Below, piece after piece: positions 58,321-64,000 of a stretch of DNA of 64,000 nucleotides. The stretch spans positions 5,654,501 through 5,718,500 of the forward strand of contig NC_090981.1 in assembly GCF_040807025.1 (NCBI RefSeq), written 5' to 3'. The number at the start of each line of letters is the position of its first letter. The first letter of the stretch is position 1. The notes under the pieces are model-generated. The model was not told the DNA's origin. It ran no database searches and saw only the letters and a list, made by a program, of their open reading frames with translations. A program made the position numbers and the translations under genes. The stretch comes from Struthio camelus. Taxonomy: Eukaryota > Chordata > Aves > Struthioniformes > Struthionidae.

Positions 58321-61300
58321 GTAAGGCCCTTTCTATTTTTTTTAAATTATTTCAGTAATAACTATCAGAAAAATACTTTCTTGCTATGAGCACTGCAGTT
58401 TTCAAAGGAGCAGAAGAAAACGGAGAAAAAGCCATCTTAGCATTTAGCCATCTTAGAATTTAGCATCTTTTGAAAATCCTAGCCAATTCTCTAAAGCTAT
58501 AGAAGTTTTGTTTGTTTCACTTTGGTGCTGAGGGATATATGCCCGTGATTTAATCCTTGTAGCTAGAATTATTCTGAGCTTTGTTGCCATCACATCATTT
58601 CTGAACCAAAAAGGATGAGAAATCCTTTTCCAGAGAGCTCAGCATGTAAATTTTGTTCTGATGGTTCCTCTACATTTGGAGTTAGTGGAGGAATTGTTTT
58701 TGGGCTCTGAAAACAAAATGCTCTTCAGAACAGATCCTTCTAGATTTTTGCACCCTGCAGTTTCTTGTACTTTAGTGCAAGAGGGCAATCCACTTTACTG
58801 TGGAAGGCTCATCTGATATTTTTACTGATTTGGTACTGTGGAGTCAAGCCTTTTAGTTCTTCCTCCTTATCTTATTATGATGCGAAAGTCTTATAGATGA
58901 GGCACTTGCACAGAGCCAAGACTCATCAAGACTTAGTGTATCTATCATTCATAGACATGGGTATAAATATATAAATTAGGATCAAACTATGTAGGCTGGA
59001 GACTGGGAAGAGAGACTGTTGAAATGTGAAAAGCAAGATGAAAAATGGAGCCTTAGTAGCCTATTGGAAGGCAGGTTCAAAGATGAATGTTACCCTGTTA
59101 CCACAATTTTTAGATTGCTATAGAGTATTGAGAGTTATTAATCATCAACCAAAACTGGGCTTTGAAAATAGCAGTAACTGGAAAAAAAAACACAACTACT
59201 ATCATCTGTGCAAAGGCATTCAAGAAGAACAAGCATGCAGACAATGCACACCTCTTCCTTGCTTCAGTGCTCAGTGCAAGGTACATGTATGCTAAATATG
59301 CATACAGAGCATGCATTTTTACAAATTAAAACCACTGAGTCAGTTCTCTGAGGCTTGATGTGAAATCTGGCTTTGGTGAATGAACCTTTTGGTTGCCTGC
59401 ACTAGGACAATTTCATTCTGTCAGATATAATATGGAGTGAAGATTCTTGTTTCCCTTTGTCCACTTAGTGGCAAGAGTGAAATTTCATACATTTTCAATT
59501 GCTTCTCTGGGCTGTAGACAAAAGCATCATTTGCAATCAAAGACTCTACTAGAATCTGTTTCTCCAGATACATGGAGAAGTTTGGAGACAATTCTGTCTG
59601 CTGTAATGTTTTCTGCAGCAACTTTCCCTTACTTCCTACCTGCCCACTAGCATCATCTGACTTTTATAAGAATTACTGTTCTCTGAAGTTCCCCTTGCTA
59701 GTCCCATAAAGGATTCTTCCTAGGTTTTGTCTTTCCTGTATTTTCATGTGATATACTGTTTCTGTCGGTGTCTTTTAATCTCTGGAGTTGGGTGTCTGAA
59801 TTTTTTCTCCATTCTTCCTGATGTATTCCCTCTAGTGCTGGATGAATGTATAATACCTGATGCTTCTACCAGATTTGAGAGCCTGTTTCTGCCCATTCTT
59901 TTAATTTTAATAATCATAAGCATTTAAATATAATTTGCACTTAAAAACGGGTATCATTTTTTTGAGCTGTAAAATTTGTATGCAGTACCAAATGTGCAGG
60001 CAATAGTTGTGACCAGTGAATTTAAGCAAAACTGTTTCAGGCTGCAATATCCCCTGCACTGTCAGCACCACATTTATCACAAGGTGTGCTTCCTGTTTTG
60101 GATCTTCATTCATTTGCTGAGTCAGGTAAATCAATTTATTTTAAAGTCTAGTTTAATAAACAGATATTAAGTTCACTATATTAATTTGATTTTCTTGAGG
60201 TAAGTGACCATTTTTAGGCTATGTCTGAAATTCTTCAGGTTGAATAATACTATATTCTATGTAGCTTCTTATGATTTGCTCTTTACAAAATATTTGTGTA
60301 CTTTCTCAATGCAGCAAAATTTTATATGCTTGTTCTTTCTCTTCTTGAAGGCAAAGTAGTAAAACATTTGTGTGGTAAGATGGGTTTGTTTATTTTTATT
60401 TGATTATGTATATGTTGCTATGCAGCTATTAGAAAAGAGAAGGTCAAACAGCCTTATAGTTTGTGTTGATATGGAAAATGGTGAGACTTGTGATGGCTTC
60501 CATTTTATATGGGTCTTTAGTCTGCAACCATTCCCTACTCAGAAAAGTTTTATGAGATTTTCAAATTCTTTGTGTGTCAAAAGACTTCAGTTTTTAATAG
60601 ATCTTATTCTTCACTACCCTCTAAGAATTCTGCTGTATAGCTCCTTATGAAATACTAAATTGTATGAGGAACTAATGTGGGGTATAGAAAATTATATTTT
60701 TAATAGCCTGTTTTGCTGATGGAAATGTACAACACTGCTCTGAACTCACTGAAGTTTTCTGAATCATGCCTTGAAAGTTCTTGTGAGCATTCCTTGTGCT
60801 TATTGAAAATCAAAAAGAAATAAACATGAACAACAAACATCCACAAATTAATTAAATGGAAAGTTAAAAGTCCTAAGTTCAAGGTATAGTCAATGAAAAG
60901 AGGTGGGATATTCAATTCAGGGTGTTGATTCAGAACATCTAAAGTAGTATGTGTGTCATCTTTTGCCTGAATATATATTTGGACCTCTAGTGTGTGTTGT
61001 TTTTTTGGGGTTTTTGTTTGTTTGTTTGTTTTTCTCTCTCCAATTATTTTCCTTTGGTTAAGGATTTTCCATCCTACTTAGGTGGATTTATTTGAATTAC
61101 GATATATTGAAATGATGAATATGCTATAGAAATGACTCTGTTATTCTAAACAGACAACATTTTGACTTCCACAGGATCAAACAGAAGATTGGCTATGGGA
61201 GGAATTAGTCATTTTTAATTCTATCTTCCTGTTCAAACAATTTAGCTAGACTCTAAGATTCCATTTAGTAGTAACACTTGAAAATTTGTCAAATATACTA

Positions 61301-62242
61301 GTGTTATTTCAGTATCAAAAACCTTTGTCTTGCCAAAACACAAAATCAACTGAAAAAATAGAGAATACTTGTTCTACTACCTTAAGTTAATTATGGATGT
61401 GGTTTGCAAACACTAGCAAAATTATCAGCAAAGTTAATCATTTTTGCCTTTATGCTATCACTTTAAATTCAATGTGTGTTCAGTATGTATGCAAATATGT
61501 ATCTGTGCATCTTCATCTATTTTTGCATGAGTTTCTTTTAGTGGGCAAAGGTAGAGGTAAAGCATCTTTCACTTCTTAAAAATTAGGGTGAGATGAGAGT
61601 GAATATTTGCTCTCATATTCTATTTAATTTGAGAAAGTAATAACTTGACTTTGAAACAGGTTTATTTTTAAAATTCCAATATACATGCAGCTGCGATCAT
61701 TTTAAATGACTCATGTTATTTTTATATCTATTCCCCTATCTAAAATATGTTTTTAAGTCTTAGAATGTACTTCTTAATGTCATCTGTTTGCTTTTGTCAG
61801 AAGAATGATACCTGTTCCACAGACCCCTTTAACTTCACTGTTCATAAGGTTTGGGTTTTTTTTTTAGGTGAAGACAATGAGCTGAAAAAACTGAGGCAAA
61901 GGCTTCAGTATGAAGTTGGTAGCAATCAGTCCAGCAGAACAGATATTAAGCAAGTTTGTGCTGTCTTTTGCATAGCCAATAATCAGGGAATGCTGGTGGA
62001 GGAGTTACTTGATGAGGACTGATTTATGATTATGTGATAGAGGGAGCTTGTAGGTGTTGTGAAAAGTCGTGGAGGCAGGAACTGAGCTAACTGTGGAAAC
62101 AGATTTTGTTGGTTGCTAATTATCAGCTAGGTACTTGTACTTTTAAGTATTTATAGATATAGACATAAAAATTCTAGGTCATGTTATTGCAAAATTGGTT
62201 GTCTAAAATGCATATATAATGTTGTTATAAATTAATATTTAG
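58321..62242. other. VPS13A intron(s), expected exon not found
   Basis: The reading phases of the flanking exons (0 out, 1 in) require at least one more exon here. I could not find its expected Ser/Thr-rich content. A TTTG simple repeat lies at about 61010-61030, and the unidentified coding-like exon is at 61869. Confidence 0.5.
61869..62022 (+). other. Coding-like terminal exon of unknown origin
   Basis: A T-run acceptor (GGTTTTTTTTTTAG) is followed by 51 open codons that begin GEDNELKKLRQRLQYEVGSN and end MLVEELLDED and a stop. Amino-acid composition and codon use look protein-like, unlike the AT noise around it. I do not recognise the family and it is not part of VPS13A as I know it. It lies only 220 nt before the next VPS13A exon. 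It may be a fragment of a processed gene copy or a lineage-specific terminal exon. Confidence 0.3.
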
Positions 62243-62416
62243 AATCAGAAGAAGAATGTTATGATGCTCTAAGCAGTCCTGTGGAATATGTGCCATTTTT
62301 TGAAGCCTCATCTGGTTCCCTCAAGCGAGGTAACAGTACAAGACAAAAAAAATTACATAAACAAGAATCTATGAAGAATATGACAGATTTCCAACTAAGA
62401 TTTGAAGTAGCTGAGG
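62243..62416 (+). CDS. VPS13A: VPS13A-type exon, intact
   Basis: The acceptor AATATTTAG and donor GTAATT flank 174 nt entered in phase 1. The acidic start SEEECYDALSSPVE and the end MTDFQLRFEVAE match the VPS13A segment with the acidic 'SEEEFFDA' run and the 'RFEV' end. The previous visible exon leaves in phase 0, so one exon between them is missing or unrecognised. Confidence 0.8.
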
Positions 62417-64000
62417 TAATTTTGCATTCCTTTTTTTCTCCAAGGTACATCTGAACTGTAATTCTTTCCTGTTTGTTGTGTTCTTGAATCCATCCATGCA
62501 GAAGTATTCATTCCCTGTTTCCTGCTGATACTCTTCTGTAGTGTTCAGGGTTTTTTCTAAGCCAGGATTGTGCTTCTGCATGCCTGTCAGCACTGAAATG
62601 CCTTTCCTTATTATGCTTTATTTCCCTACTCAATTTATCATTAAATTGCCTTAACCTTGTGTTTGTTCATTCATTCATTCATTCAAAAAAAAAAAAAGGC
62701 AGTACTATTCTCTACACATTTGTTTTGGTTTAAGATGTAGCTTTTGACATCTTTTTTTGAGATATTGCTGTGGTCACTGGGAGAGCTTCATTAATGCTTC
62801 ATCTCATATAAGCACTTCTCCTCCCCCCTCAGTTTTTCTCAGCCTCCATTGGTCTCATGCCTAAATCTGTGACATGTTCACCATAATTTGTTTGATGTGC
62901 TATTCTTGCTGTTCCAGACTTGAAAAAGGAGTATTTTGCCCAAAGGTCAATCATTGTTTCCAACTGTATCAATTGATCGGATAAGATATGGCCCCCCTTA
63001 CCACAAACATTACTTTATTCTGTCATGAGACCATCATGGCTACAACAAAGTTATTGCTGCTCTTCACTATAAGCAATGAGTTAACTTTTTACAAATTCTG
63101 TTTTAGAATAGAGGCTTATAAAAAGGATTCAAAACATCATAACTAGCTTACAGCATATCTTATTATGCACTACACTGGTATAAAAATCCTGAAGCTTATT
63201 TTTTGTGTCATGATAAGGTCCTTTTGGGGTTCTTTAAAACATTCAGTTCCTTTTTAAGAGCTGCTGGTTTAAGAATAGATGCTGTATTTGACATTATTTT
63301 CTACTAGAAGTTTTTTGTACATTTTAAAAGCTATAAGAAAATAAAAGTTTCTATTAAGAATCACATACCTCTCCATTTGTTGGCTTCATAGTTTAAAATT
63401 ACTTGTGAGGTTTGGTTTTGGTTTTCCTTATTTGTAGAGTAGCAGTGCATTATACAGAAAAGTAGATTACATATCTGTTTTCCTTTAGTTATGAAAGACA
63501 GATGATAGCAGTGGCACCTAGGACAGCTCAGCCAGGTATTTATTGAACATCTTTGTCATGTATGAATGAAAAGTCAGGAACTCCTGTCTATTGATATTCA
63601 GTTTGGGAATCTGTTATTGGCAGATTTTGAAGAAATTTCAGTAAAAGTTGTAAACTGTTTATGCTAGCTGAAAATCCAGTTTTGACTGAGTTGAATGTTG
63701 CTAAATGCTTTACAGAATTGCTTTTAAAAAACAAATTATTTCATGTAAGTGTAATTGTGGTATTGCATATGTGCATTTTTGGGTTTTTTTCTAACATAGC
63801 AGCAAACAGTATTCTTGCGATTTTGTTTCTTGAGCTGAATTTTTTTTTCCAGGGCATTTGCTGTATAATGTTGCATGACATTAACATTTGATGACATTTT
63901 TCATGACATCAACATTAACATTAACTGGTAAAATGTGTGTAAATATATGAGTCTTTAAAAGCTAATAGGGTAACCCCATGCCTTGTTATATATTATTGTT
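62417..64000. other. Downstream VPS13A intron, nothing further seen
   Basis: AT-rich sequence with an ATTC tetranucleotide run and A tract at about 62667-62697. No further exon is recognised before the window ends. Confidence 0.5.

Larger units (their letters stand above)
49075..62416 (+). pseudogene. VPS13A: VPS13A fragment, apparently decayed
   Basis: Exons of a VPS13 family protein (chorein-type bridge lipid transfer protein acting at membrane contact sites) occur in order on the plus strand at 49075-49211, 52063-52195, 53102-53169, 58182-58320 and 62243-62416. Together they cover a region near residues 600-800 of a protein usually about 3,100-3,200 residues long. VPS13A is preferred over its paralogue VPS13C by the position next to FOXB2 and PRUNE2 and by residues such as AYDSFDIQL and ELIDSIPKPE. 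Evidence for decay: the third exon has a frame-breaking deletion and no GT at its expected end, an exon is missing by phase before 62243, and no upstream exons are visible. Alternatives are a partial duplicate beside an intact gene, or a W-linked copy. Sequencing error alone would not explain all the losses. Confidence 0.75.

Noticed and set aside
1-64000. CRISPR arrays, bacterial operons, tRNA or rRNA genes
   Set aside because: The sequence is vertebrate. No spaced direct repeats of CRISPR type and no tRNA or rRNA signature were seen by eye.

Overview
The window is from a bird nuclear genome. Young CR1 LINEs with the avian 3' tail, an AT-rich gene-poor background and the order PRUNE2 / FOXB2 / VPS13A all point that way. 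That gene order matches human 9q21 and, from general knowledge, the avian Z chromosome. Only three host loci are recognisable.

Layout. 1-7267 is PRUNE2 intron 1 (gene on the minus strand), carrying an ancient CR1 and a younger CR1. 7268-7303 is the first coding exon of PRUNE2, followed by its CpG-rich promoter with GC boxes and a perfect CRE. 7.5-22 kb is AT-rich intergenic DNA with two young CR1 copies, one ancient CR1 end and a Ty3/gypsy integrase relic. 22.7-33 kb is GC-rich with homeodomain-site-rich candidate regulatory blocks around the single-exon gene FOXB2 (CDS 29233-30261, plus strand). 33-40.6 kb is intergenic with another ancient CR1. 40665-46176 is a defective endogenous retrovirus on the minus strand. 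From 49 kb, isolated exons of VPS13A lie on the plus strand among long AT-rich introns.

Main biological message. The VPS13A copy appears broken. One exon (53102-53169) has an internal deletion that shifts the frame and it lacks a GT donor at the expected place. An exon expected between 58320 and 62243 is missing by splice phase. No exon for the first ~600 residues is visible between FOXB2 and 49 kb. FOXB2 is open throughout, but the near-invariant arginine of the forkhead recognition helix is Cys62. Together these suggest a decaying gene block such as a W-linked gametolog, or a partial duplicate. This is inference: nothing in the window states the chromosome.

The retrovirus is also unusual. 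Its two LTRs are not homologous. Gag-pol looks class I (gammaretrovirus-like), while the Env TM remnant next to the 3' LTR looks like the avian alpharetrovirus type. Comparisons with human or family sequences are from memory, not from database searches.
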